NCBI RefSeq assembly: GCF_037975245.1
Contig: NC_092570.1
Span: 1,180,501 to 1,244,500 of the forward strand
Length of the DNA stretch: 64,000 bases
DNA from: Apostichopus japonicus
Taxonomy: Eukaryota > Echinodermata > Holothuroidea > Aspidochirotida > Stichopodidae
Direction: 5' to 3'
Both the position numbers and the translations under genes were made by a program. The notes under the pieces were generated by a model that was not told where the DNA came from, did no database searches, and worked only from the letters and a program-made list of their open reading frames with translations. The first letter of the stretch is position 1. Every line of letters begins with the position of its first letter. This document shows positions 1 to 13,100 of the stretch, piece by piece.

Positions 1-993
1 TATGTGTTTAAAAGTGACATGGCCTCTGAATCCATTGCAATCTGATAAGGTTAAGAACTCGTACCCCCCCCCCCCCCCTTGTCACTAGCTTTTTGATTTA
101 TTGCTAGTTGCAAGGTGAACCAGCAACAGGTTTGTAGGGATTGCAAATGTCAACAAACTTATGCATCTCCCCTCAACTTAGCAGCATCAGGGAGATTGAA
201 ATCTCTCTTAATAAAATTGATGATGGCTACATAAAATGTTGCCAAGTAGTTTGAACCATAGGAATAAATGTCATTACCTGTAAGTTGTATTCAATAAGCC
301 CTTGCAGGTTTCTCCCTGTGGTCGCATAAGTGTCGTAAAAATAACTGCTGATTATTATTATTATTATTATTATCATTATTATTATTAATATTATTATGAT
401 TACTTTAATATACTGGCAATTATTGCCTCCAAATCACACCTACTTTATTTTAATATTGTGGCATTTTGTCTATTTACTCAGTTGTTTTCTTTAGCTGTCG
501 TCAGAATATGTCTAGAAAGATTTGTTACTTTGGTCAGAATGTCATGAGTGAGGGATGGTTCTCCTCCTTCGATATCATATAAGGAGACAGTGTCACTAAT
601 GTGATCCAATGTTGTTACATGTGATATCATTTACAGATAAACCATTACTTCCTAGATTAGGGTTTAGGTTATGGTCCCTAGCTAAGTTGATTGAATTCTG
701 GTCATTCCTCATCTGTGTTCATTGTTCATACAGCCTGTGCTTATATTCCATACGTTATATATAATATATATATAATCCATATTAATTCTACATTCATTCT
801 TTTGCTCTGTCCATTTCTTCATCTATTGTTCCGTTGTTCGTCAAACATTTAAATATGTTGCTTAACCATGCTAGTAGCCAAAGAGAGTTATCGTTGTGAC
901 AAACAGAATTATTTTTCTCAACTACAAGGGTGTTTTTCAGCATAATATATAACTCCTTCTTTTTTTTTCAAATCTTCCCACTCTTTCTGATAG
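1..993. other. XRRA1 intron upstream of the first visible exon
   Basis: No coding exon is recognised. It contains a poly(C) run near 64-79, a dispersed repeat with an ATT microsatellite (about 283-400) and an AT dinucleotide stretch near 750-775. The earlier XRRA1 exons are presumably left of the window. Confidence 0.6.
283..400 (-). repeat. Dispersed repeat family R1 plus (ATT)n, copy 1
   Basis: On the plus strand AATAAGCCCTTGCAGGTTTC, then GTGGTCGCATAAGTGTCG, AACTGCTGATT and an ATT run. The same order recurs at about 9960-10118 (same orientation) and at about 54905-55060 (opposite orientation). Copies differ by scattered substitutions, so the insertions are old. The microsatellite always sits at the same end, suggesting it belongs to the element or grew from its tail. 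Confidence 0.75.
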
Positions 994-1154
994 GTAAGGA
1001 TTTTGCCTCTGATAGTCAAACTCAGCTGGATGAAATAGAGGCATCTTTGAAGAATGATCTCATTTTGGATTCAGACAGCTTAGAGGGAGAAGGACAAGAG
1101 AGTTTGCCCCCACCATTCCCTGAACTAGAATATCTAAACCTAGCACATAATGAG
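994..1154 (+). CDS. XRRA1: XRRA1 exon a (LRR start)
   Basis: Polypyrimidine tract and TTCTGATAG acceptor before 994, donor GAG|GTAATA after 1154. The exon enters with two bases of a codon and leaves in phase 0. It encodes an acidic segment and then FPELEYLNLAHNE, the first half of an LRR that continues on the next exon. Confidence 0.88.
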
Positions 1155-4100
1155 GTAATATACCGCTAATGAGGAGATTAGGGTGGCGTGAGGCAGATAT
1201 AGGGCCAATTATATGCACCCCCCTCCCCTCACTCACATTCCTTTACCCTATGCACACTCATCTGCTTACCAATGCTATATCTCTCCATGGTGTTTAAGAG
1301 ATGGTTTCTGTGGAAGGCCAAGACACTCACAGAATGATGAAGATGGTATTTAGAAAGATATATACACCACTGTTTCTTAAACGTATGTCCAGGCCTCTTA
1401 AGGCTCTAAAGATGCCCTGTTTACTGGCTATAATAGCCATTTGCTGTATATATGACAAGAGAATAATTTCCATTTTGCTATCATTTTACTACATATGAAA
1501 TCTTCAGAATACTGGCATTTTGTGAACTTTTCGACACATAGATTGACATTTTGTGAAATTTTTGACACTTAGATTGGCATTTTGTGAACTTTTCGACACA
1601 TAGATTGACTCTCACCAGGGCAGTGATTTCTAACCCTTCGATTTCAGTTGGTTTTCAAAGGGCTTCCTTAGAAACATCATTCCTTCCTTTCATTTGTAAA
1701 TGTATTTTACACCTGGATGTCATCAATTAGGACTAAAGTCTATATTTGCCACTTCACCTGTCATATTCCATTTTTGAAACTGATCTCAATTGACAGTATT
1801 TTGAAGCTTTGCCCTTCGAACATTGACTTTTCCCTTTTACCAAGGTTTCATCATCGTGTACAGAACAATAGAAATATTGGGTGACATCTGTTCACTATAG
1901 ACATTTTAAATATTTTATTAAAATGTTAGAAACTTTAACCAAGTTGGGGTAATTGTATATATTAAGGGAACATTTGATTAAGTAATATTTAGATATGATA
2001 CACAAGCAGCTCCATTTAGTTTGGTAGTCGGGATATTGTAATATAAGAATTCAGTTGACAGTTTTGGTGGTTGTTCAAAGTTGTCCATTTGCTGGTACCA
2101 GAAGATTTTCAAAATAATAGTGACATAGTCCAAGCTAAACTGGACAGTGTCGGTGTCTTCAAGAGGAATGAATCTTTATCTTCACTAGTCCCTTGATAGT
2201 CCGAAAACAGACCAAACAAGATGCCATGATTGCCTCTACATGTTGTTCTGTTTGGTCGTACCATCATTAGTTCGACAGGATATTTAGTATTGAAGCCGTC
2301 ATAAAGTTGGGCATAAAATAAAACTGTAAAAAAAAAATGTATATGATGATGACCGTTTGCTCAAACATCTCTTTGTGTATTTCATTTTCATAGATTGTCT
2401 ATGAGGAGAACCTCTTGGCAGTAGCAGCTTGGCCCATGCTGACCCAACTTGATATATATGCCAACCCACTGACCATACAGAATAAAGGAGATCCTCCTCT
2501 ATTAAAGCAGTACCTGGTGGACCGTCTAGGAATCAGGATGAGAAGACAAAGACCCATTAGTGCTGGCAAGCCAGTAATCCAGGTTACTCAGACCCAGAGC
2601 AGAAAGGTAATACTCCCACACCTCTCTGCCATTACCATGATACCCACCCACCCCTCCCCCCCCCCCCCTACCTCAAAGAACAGAAATCAGCTGGCAAGCC
2701 AGTAATCCAGGTTACTCAGACCCAGAGCAGAAAGGTAATACTCCCACACCTCTCTGCCATTACCATGATACCCACCCACCCCCCCCCCCCCTCACCTCAA
2801 AGAACAGAAATCAGCTGGCAAGCCAGTAATCCAGGTTACTCAGACCCAGAGCAGAAAGGTAATACTCCCACACCTCTCTGCCATTACCATGATACCCACC
2901 CCACCCCCCCCCCACCTCAAAGAACATGAATCAGCTGGCAAGGCTGGTTTAAGCAGCTCGTTATTTGAGTTTGGGGTAAATTGGGATACAATTTAGTTTC
3001 TAAAATCACATAGAAATGCAGTTCATTATCTCAACCAGTGAACTTTCTTTCAAATAATAAACAAAATGTGAGTTGTGTTTAAAATGTTAGATTTGTTTGC
3101 AGCATGTGGTTAATACAAATAGGAGAAATGAACAGATATTCCAGTGGCTAAAGTTGATTACTTTAACAAAATTGCTGGAATTTTTGTTGCATCTGTAGGT
3201 CTTCAAGTAAGTTAAATTAGTCATGTAAGTGTCTTGTGGATACCACTGTATAGTAAACCCATGACTACTAGCATGTGGCTGGCTTCTGAAGTAGCAGCAA
3301 TGATGGGGTAGTTAGATATCACTGTAACACAATCACATCTTACAACTAATACCTTGACCTTGAAAGAAAAATGTTGAAGAAATATTTGTGCACCTGTGAT
3401 GGACACATTCCATACATATTACTTACAGGTAACCAAAGCAACAACATACCTTCTGCAGGATCAAACTAAATCCTGTAAATAAAGTCGTTTGGAATGTGAA
3501 GGTAGATTGTCTTATCCTCCCCTCTCCCCCCCCCCATTCCCAACTTTCTGCCCCAACCTACTTTACAAACAATGTACATCAATGTTTAAAGCAAACTTAA
3601 ACACACAAAGTCATCGCCTCTTTAAGTTGTTGAATGATTTATACCTCCTGAGGCCTTCTATCTCACATTGAACCTGTTTTCAGCTTTTATAGGGGCAACA
3701 AACTTTTCTTGGCTATTGTTTCTCTTTGTTTGAGGTACACTGTTTTGTTGTTCTCCGGTACTGGATTGGCAGCTCTCCCAAAGTAACTTCCTTCATGCCA
3801 AGTTTTGTTGGCTCTCAGTACTGTTTCGATAGGGTTCAAAAGGTGCTAATTGGGGAGGAGGGAGGGAGGGGGGGGGGGTTGGGTGGATCATTGTGTACCT
3901 AATTTGTTCCAAGTGAAGATTCTGAAGTTTGTCCTTTTGGTGTAAACTTTTCCTTTTGTTAAGGCCACCACCATATGTCGCCATTCACGTTTGTACCAAT
4001 TCAGTTTCTGAAACTAGAACCTCAAATGGTTTAACTTCCCTCTATTGTTGTTGAAGCTTTTTGATATCAGTTCCCAGTAGCTGATGTGATGTTGAAATTT

Positions 4101-7100
4101 TGCCAAGTATTTTGCTACCTTCATACATGCTGTATGACTATGACGTGTCTGGACTTCAATGACGCAAATACCAACCAGGAAACAATCATGCTACACTCTG
4201 TTGCTTAGTTCCATTGTAAAGGTAGTCATATTATCATAACAAGTTAGCTCTGAACTCTATACAGAAAGGTTTCTCTACCTTTCCAGGAAGCCTGTTTTTT
4301 TTTTGGCCTACTTTCCATATATCTATCAGGTCTCTTGCCAAAGGGTTATTTATGTTTGTGTATGTCGATGTTTGTCTGTCCCAGTGTGCAAAGATGACAT
4401 TGCAATATTGACATATACCTAATCTGATGTTTGAGAAGGTTATTGTTTTGGAGAAGGTGAAAAGTCAGTCATGGTTACGGTAGAAATGAAAATTTTAAAT
4501 CAAGTATACCTTAAGAATTTCCCTTTTTTTCGGAACAAAAAGGGGCATCTCTCACCTACTGTTGATATTAGATTGGGGAAGGGGAGATGAATTGTCACTG
4601 AAGGTTAGCTGTAGTCAAAATGTTTAAACATTAAAAATATGATATCTTAACAGGGGCAGCTTTGAAATTTGTCATGCATAACATGTCACCTTTGTAATGA
4701 GCACTGATTCTTGGGACAAGGTGGAGGTCCCTCAAGATCAACAAGACCTTTAACTATAACATTTAAGGCTTTGAAATATATCAAGACCATGTGTTGTTCC
4801 ACATGATTAAAGTTGCTCCATTTTACACAACGTTATAAAGTGAAGTTCTGTAACGGAATAATCTGCTTTATTTGTTCAACGGTGATGTACTTCTTCTCAT
4901 CCTGCAGGTGGCAGAAGTGGCCAGACCATTGCCCAAAGTTCCTCTCCAGCTGAGGCTTGAAGCATCTCCCCACAAGCCAGCCGTTCTCCCACCAAAGGAT
5001 GAAGCACCATCTCCACAGATGAGACCAACTTCTCAACCTCTCCCTCCAATATCTCCATCTGTAGATATCAGACCAAAGACGGACCCAGGTCAAAGACTCG
5101 TAGGGGATGAGGACCTTCTCATCTCAGAGATGCCTGCACCAGGAGAGACAGCGAGAGAAAAGGAGGAACTGGCAGAGAATAATAATGTGGAAGAGCCGTT
5201 GTTTTTGACTCAGGTAAAATTGATGTAGACCTCTGCTCTTCATATTTGATACATCTTTCAAATATTTTGATTTCTCTCATTCAGCTGGTTTGCAAATCAT
5301 CATGGCCATCAAGTTTAGCTGTAAATCTGAGGATTGCATTACAAAAACTGTGTTTACAACAAATTGCTCCCTTGTACAAAAAACTGGTGATTTCAAAATA
5401 TATTGTCAGTTGTATGTATGAATGGTTCAAGAAATGTCTCAAGATTTCAAGAGGATTATTATCATTGTCAGTACTTAGCTTAGTGGTACAACACCCTCAT
5501 TGCAGAGGTAGCCATGATAAGGCTAATTTGCATACAGACTTCTGGACCTGAAGGCCGTATAATTATTGACAACTTTATCCCCGTATCTTACTTGCAAGTT
5601 AGGCTAGGTACGTCAGCTATTATGGTAGGGTATAGGCCAGCATCTGCTCTGACATAAATGCAGCAAGCTTAAAATACAGTTTCTGTTCAAGAGTGTTTGA
5701 TAGCTAGAGAGCTCTGCATCATATATGAACTACCTCTTTAAGTTGCACATCTTATCTGACTTTCTAAGGACACAAAAATGCAAAAAAGATAAATTATAAA
5801 TGGTATTGAAGATGGTCCAGAATTGTAAATGGATTGGTGTTTAAATTCTAAAATATCACATTTCTCAATATTGAGAGTGACCCTCAGATGTGGATCCAAA
5901 CCTGATATGTGGGGTGGATGTTGCCCCTTCATAGCATTTCATTTGTATCTTCCGTGTAACTTGCTTTTCAATTTACACAACTCATTATTTCACCATCTGC
6001 CGCTTGCATCTCCTTCAAAATAAGCTAGAAAGGTACATAAATGGTCACACAGTTTACTGCTGCCTGCGTGGTCTTAGTGAAGGCCCCCCCCCCCCTCTTT
6101 GTGTAGGACTGGCTTTTATAAGTGTTACAACACAGGTCGCAAAGTACCGTCATAAGAAAACATTTGAGCTATTTTAAGAATGATAAAACTTTATCAGGGC
6201 AGTACTGATGACCTTCAAAAGCCAATGTTTTATTGATTATTGATTACGATTAACATTAATTAAAGACAAAATACAATGGTGTCTTTGTTGCCAGGTTGAT
6301 GATCATGAAGAGGAAAGAGAATTCCACGAATTCCCTTCAACAACAAGCCCAGACCCTCCACCACGGAAGAAGGAGAAAGCTGAAAGGGTAGACAGTGCCA
6401 AGTATTCTCTGCAAGTTCCCGATAAATTCAAGGGATATGAGGTATTCTGGGATGCACCCGATGACCCCGAGGTGATTGTGCAAACCGGTGAGTACTCTGG
6501 CAATCACAGGCATCCAAGCAGGCACATTTGTTTATGAAACAAAAACGTAATATTAAAAAACACAAAGTGTTTTTTGCCTCACTTTTAGAAACAGAATGTG
6601 ACCAACAATACACAATAAATGAGCCTTTATTCTGGACATTTCTGTCAAATATTTTAACACAGTATTGATTTCATTGTTGTAGTCTCATGTGTGGCACGGT
6701 GTACATTTTTAATGGTAGTACTGTTGTTAACATTGAAACGATGCCGAGGAGTTGATCAATCGCGTCTCTCTGGACTCGGTTTGCGTTGATGAAATTCTCG
6801 ACATGAACTCGTGGGTATGTTTTGTCAGTACTGTGCCTACCAACATTAATGCTGTGTAATAATAATAGAATGTTCAGGAAGCCTTGATGATATATACAGT
6901 GCATAACCGTGCATGCCAAGATAAACAAACTGTTTGAGGGTTTGCCAGATCTTTCTACATGTATCCTTCGTTCTATTATTTGTCATGACTCATAGGTCCT
7001 GACACCAAGGTCCTTTAGACTACCTTGATCTTGTTATGTTCTTTGTATTTTACTTTTATATTTATTCTTGGCTTGGATTGTAAGGTAGAGACTTGTTTTG

Positions 7101-10100
7101 TTAAATTGTATCTTCTGCTGTGTGGGATCGGAAACAGTGCTGAGGAAGTACACCTGATCGCTAATGCATATCAATTAATAAAGAAAAACAAAAGAATTCA
7201 GAAAAAAAGAATTTTCAAGTCAATATTGACACTATGGAAACTGTAGTTATTAAAGGTAGAGTATAATGTTTGCATGTACGTGGGGGTGTTAAATCTTGTG
7301 CTAAATACCTGCAGGAATAATGGATCAACCTTATAATGCAACATGGGGTTTGTTACTTCTTCCTCTGTGAACCTTATTTAGGAAGTAATAATTATAAATC
7401 AGCTTCTATGAATGCCAGGCCAAACTGATTTGTCAGGACAGTGTTTTTATCATCCAGCTCTAAATGACCACTGATTGTAGAAAGCTGATGTCTGACCTTG
7501 ATTAGAACCTAATAAATAAATACAATTATGAAAAATAAAAAGATTAGTTAAAATGTCAAGCCATCATATGCCAGTCAGTTTCAGCAAAGGAAGAAAAACT
7601 AATTTAATAAATATTATGAAGAATTTGACTGTCACTTGATGTTTCTCCTCTGAAATAGTTGTCTTCTTAAGAGAATGAGTCAGCTTTTTTTTAAATGAAA
7701 AATAAAGTGACTGATGCCAGTGTATACCTTGTGTGACTCAGAACCTTAAAACAAAGTAAATGCTTTAAAAATCAAAATTAATGTATACCTTGATAATTAT
7801 TGCAATTTAGTTTCCAGAGAATATAAACTTATCAAAATGGTATGCAACTAAGACAAATTGTTACATTAATCAAAATTGTGTTCATGCTCAGATCCATATT
7901 TACTTTTAATATTTTATAGAAACAAATTATTCGATAAAATCCTCAAAACTTACTGCACAAAATGTGAACACTGTATCTTGGTTTCATTGAGCCCTACCAG
8001 TAACCAAATGGGTGCTTTTGAAAAACAAAGATAAAAGATTTTGTAACTAACACCTGTGTCGTCAAAGAAAGTAGAAATAGTGAGAATTTTTTTCAATTTA
8101 AAGAATTTTCCATTCTTACAAATATCTTTATAGTACAACAAAATGCTAGTTCAATATAGCTTCAGCATGTACCAATTTGACACAAGGACATTAAGCTGAA
8201 TACAGTCTTTTGTACAGCTGACTTGAGCATTCTGTCTAAGACATTTCAGGCCTCACCATAAGAGATTGCTCTCTCAGTTTTCATATTGTCTAATGACAAT
8301 CCAGAGTTCCAGACTTTTAACCTTCTGCCATGCTAAGGTTTTCTACCAGCTTGTCCTGTTGTACTACAGAATTTTCATATCTCAATTCTTTCCGTAAACT
8401 CAATACCCCCTTTAATAATGACAAAAATCAACAGACAATGTCATCCGAATTTATCTTCTGCCTTAATTCGATCTCGCTTGATTATTTCTCCGACCTTCTC
8501 GCTTCCTATGACTCAGACGTCTTTATCATTATCATGGCTAATTTAACTCAGCAATGAGGAGAACACCTGATAGAAAACACCCAACCCTAATTTGAAGTAG
8601 TAGAATCGTTGAAGGATTAATGTTTGATTGTCAAGGACTCAATTACAGAGTGCTGGAGGAGGATGGGAATCGAAGATCTTCCGCATTATTGGGGATTTCC
8701 AAGAAACGTGAGTGCGAGTCACTCGTGAGCAAGACTTACTCACTGATGATTACAGCTGCTGGTGAACTTAACATTGACACCTTAGCAACAGAAGTAGCAG
8801 TACATATTCCATGGCCATCCATTTATAGGTATCTGCTGGCAGTGAGTCAGATCAAAGTTACAAGTTGACAAATTTCATTTTCTCTCTGGATGTATCATCT
8901 TATTCCTGTTTATAGTTTTACTATCTCATGAATATTTGAACTCCAGAGGACAAGAATTTGAGAAATGTTGATTCAACTCCATCACAGAGGTTATCTCCTC
9001 TTTCAGCATTGAAAAATAGACAAAATTAACATGGAAAGCCATAATGACATCATCTACCACACTACAGGTTGCAGTTGGGGAGGGGGAGGGGGGAGTGGGG
9101 TAGGGAGGGAATGGCCATCTCCTTCATGCCCCTCCATCCCTCCCCTTCCCTGCTTGCCAATACAATTTGCTGAATTACCTCTCAAATTTACTTAGTGCAA
9201 TTTGGTGTCTGACACCTGATATTAAACTGCCTTCATAGCATAGATGAATTCCTTATGTTCTCTGGGAAAACTAAATCTTATTGATCTGGGTATGGGTGGT
9301 ATAGAACTGTTGACAAGTAACTTATAATGTTCCGATGCATACCACATGCCTTTACATTGATGAATTTTCCCTCAACCACCATGTAACAAGATTTTCCATT
9401 TATGTTCAAGCCCCACGCTATGATGAAACATTCTATTGATACCACTTTCTTGAAATGTTCCAGAAGAAATCTTCAAGAAATAGAGGGAGTTTGTTAGTAT
9501 TATTAATGCTGGGGACCATTGCTTTATATGATGCATGTTTCTGTCTGTTCATAACAAAAGGCTTTAAATTGAAAGAAAAAAATATTGTGTGAATAAGATT
9601 CATGTGATAAAGGTGTGACTAAGTCATGGAGGGCTATTAGATCGAGAAATGAATGTTGCAACCTTGGAGGGTTCAATGGATGTGTGAAATAACCTCATAT
9701 GATCTATAGTCATGCCCTCTGTGTGCTTCTAAGGGCAAAACCATCAAATATGTCTGATGATTCATATTATTTGTTAGTCATTGCAGACAGACAATGTTAC
9801 ACAGAAAAACCACAAGCTAATATAATTTATGACTTTTATTGCTTCTCTTGTGTGTTTGACTCTTCCCATCAATAGCTAAATGTTGATCTGGCATGCATTG
9901 CTAATCTACATATCATTAAATTGAAAAGGTTCCAAATTTGGAGTTAAAATGTTGAATTGGAAGCTACCCGATGTATTAGTTGTAATCCATAAGCCCATGC
10001 GGGTTTCTCCCACATTTGTGGTCGCGTAAGCGTCGTTAAAGTAACTGCTGATAATTATTATTATTATTTTTATTTTTATGATTATTATGATCATTATGAT

Positions 10101-13100
10101 TATTATTATTATTAACTCATGAACATTGGAGTAGACTCTAGATCTCCTCCAGTTGTTAATTAAGTATTTGACATCAGTTAATTGAAAGTCTCTTGAAAGA
10201 TTTGTGAAGATTGGTTTTGATTCACTGTGCAGTAGATATTGCCTAAGATCATAATGGTTGTAGGAAATTTGTACTAATTTCAAAGTGGATTTGACTTAAT
10301 TGAATGCTACCCAAGTGTGTTCCATTTACCACATTGCAAGTATTGTGAAAATGGATGGTTTGGTAGTAGTTTAAGTGCTTCCCTATTTCTTCTTTCAAAC
10401 AAAATAGGAACCATTTAGAAAATTTTTAAAATATTTAATCGCTTTCAATCACACATTTAATCACAGAAATTTTCATCTTTATCACAATTCAACAAGAGCT
10501 AATTTCTTTTGAAGCATGACTTCTCCTGTAAAGCAAAGCAAAGCAGAAAATTACGCTCGTAGTTTGTTGAAGTAATGTTAAACAGATGTTTGACAAATTC
10601 TGTTAGTTATGTCAAATTACAGAAATGCTATCAAAACCCTTTGTCTACAATGCTTTTATAGCATATATATGTTATAAGCCTAACATGCTAAGAATAGAAT
10701 GGAACATTCTAAGAATAAATGTTTGTCTTCTCAAGTTTATGCACATGGCTTTGAATCTCTGATGGGATGGGTGGAAGGGTGGTTAGAATTGGATACCTCA
10801 GATATCTGAAATGTTACATGAAAGATGGTAAGTGGCATTGCCAGGACCAGAAATAGGTGCAACTATTACAGACCTGCGGCATGATTCTCTGAACACTCAT
10901 CGAAAAAGGAGAAAGGCTTGATATAAGGATGGTGTAAGGTCCGCAATCATCGCATCGTTAGGGTATCAAAGAAACCTCCGTTGATGGCTTCCTAATCCGT
11001 GGGAAATTAAAAATAATTGAACTAAACTAATTCTTCTTTCAGATATTCAGAGTAACCTGAGATCGCTCAAGTTAGCCATACAGCATAAACCTGTGTACAG
11101 GAGTGAGGTTGATCTGGACAGACTGCAGAAACCCTTTGAACCTCATCAGAAGGTAATATCATCAGATTATTTTTTTATCATTTGTGATAACGTTCGATGT
11201 CAGTATCCCTGTGCTGTTCATTGATGTGACTGGTCAAGTTTTATTTTAAATAATGAAGTAAAAAAACAAAATAAATTTTTTATTTTTTAAATTTAAATTT
11301 TTTATGCAACTTTTGTGTGATAAATACAACAATTAAATATTGTACTATTATGAAACGGTGTTGTGAGCTCAGAATGTTGTGGATCCGATTTACAAAATCA
11401 TTTATTCCGGACTCTTAGTTTGTTCAATTCAAATCATACTTTGAGTCAATTCAGAATCCCTGGAAATTGTCAACGGACCTCAAACTGCTGTTTCAATATC
11501 AAGTAGTCAGAAATCGTTACCTATCAATCCCCTACTGCTCTTTATGTTGCTCAAGAGGAGAGACAGAATCTTTGTGGCAGTTAGGAAATAGCTTTGGTGT
11601 TCAAGAAATAATCATGGATTTTGCAGTCGAAATGTTTCCTTTTGAATAACGACTTGTTTACCTGTCTGTGTTCAATGGGTTATGGTGTTTGTTTCCACCA
11701 GGCAAAGTTCCAGCCTAGGCCACCCCATAAAACCAAAGCAGAGAAACTGGAGGAAGTCCTGGACCAGATTAAGAACAGGGTTACGGTATCCGAGGAGAAT
11801 CTCGGTAGGATTCTGGAAGACAAGAAGAAGATTAAAGAGGAGTATCCGGAGGTACCAGCTCTCCTGAAAGAGGTTAGTTGCCATGACAACAGAAAAGATT
11901 TGAACCAACCAAGTCTGAATTTGTCAAACTAAAATACTAAATGCAATTTTAGATATTAGCTAGGTCTCTGATTTTGAGAACTTTGAAGTTTGTGGAAATC
12001 TGTGTTCCTCACAGGGTAATTTTGTTTGAACTTGGCCATGTTGACTTTTCATAGATATATTTTCAATTGGAATTACCTGAAGCACTTCTTAGGTTTCCTG
12101 AAAATTCCAAAATGTCAACAAAATGTCCCTTAAACATATTACTGCCATAATACCACTGTAAGAGGCTTTGATCAAATTGTTGCTGATTGTCCTTTCAGAT
12201 TCAATAATTCTGTATGAAATATGCAAAATGGGTGTTACATACAGCATAAGTTTGATATAAAGCAAAACATGTATTGCACAACAGTAAACATAGAAGTCTG
12301 TGTGACATGTTCACTCCTCCATGGGGTAATCTTAACTGCGATCTTGCATAGTCGTTCCATTCCTAACCTCTTACTTCTTCAAAGAGAATTGTCTTCATTT
12401 CGGTAGTCAAACTCATGCATAAATTGGTCTTATTCTTGGAAAGATGTAATGTAATCATTAGAAAAAGTATGCCACCAAGCAATTAATTGGTGAATAAAAA
12501 CCATTTGAATAAATTAGAGTAAATAATGTGTTGAATGATTGCTCTGTGTAGGTCAAAATGATTCAATCTTGTTCATGGTAGGACAGTAGAGATTTCATGG
12601 AAGATTTAGTAAGGTTTCTTTGGTAATACAGTCATTTGATTTAGTAGTTAACTTTAAAATTCAGAATTAATGTGTATAGAAATAGCTTTATTTATCGTGC
12701 TGCAATTTATTTACAAAATGGTAAATTTGGATAATTTATTGTAGACAGCTGCGCATGTACGTTTTGTATATATATGTATATTTTTTTTTGGTACACTAAT
12801 ATTTGTAAATAATCTTTTCTTATTACGTACTCACTTTTGATGTCCTGTTTATAAATATTTATATTTTTTATACTGGAAATAAATAAATTTAAAAAAAAGA
12901 AAAATGAAAAAAAAAAAAACTAACACTAACACACCCCTTTGAGGTCCCTGCCAGATGTATGGTTTATATTAAGTTGAAATAACTATTAAGTTGAAATAAC
13001 TATTAAGACAGAAAATTAATGTACTTTTCAGGTTCTCCTACGATGGACTATGCACAGCTTAGATACAGCATTAATTATTGACTAAAGGGTGCCATATATG

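Noticed and set aside
8649-8707. Candidate extra XRRA1 exon with TTACAG acceptor and AAC|GTGAGT donor
   Set aside because: It enters in phase 1 but leaves in phase 0, while the next exon needs phase 1, so it breaks the frame; direct joining matches the family. The GAGTGCGAGTCACTC hairpin after it was noted without further support.
11672-11908. Antisense frames of 69-78 codons
   Set aside because: Shadows of XRRA1 coding exon f.
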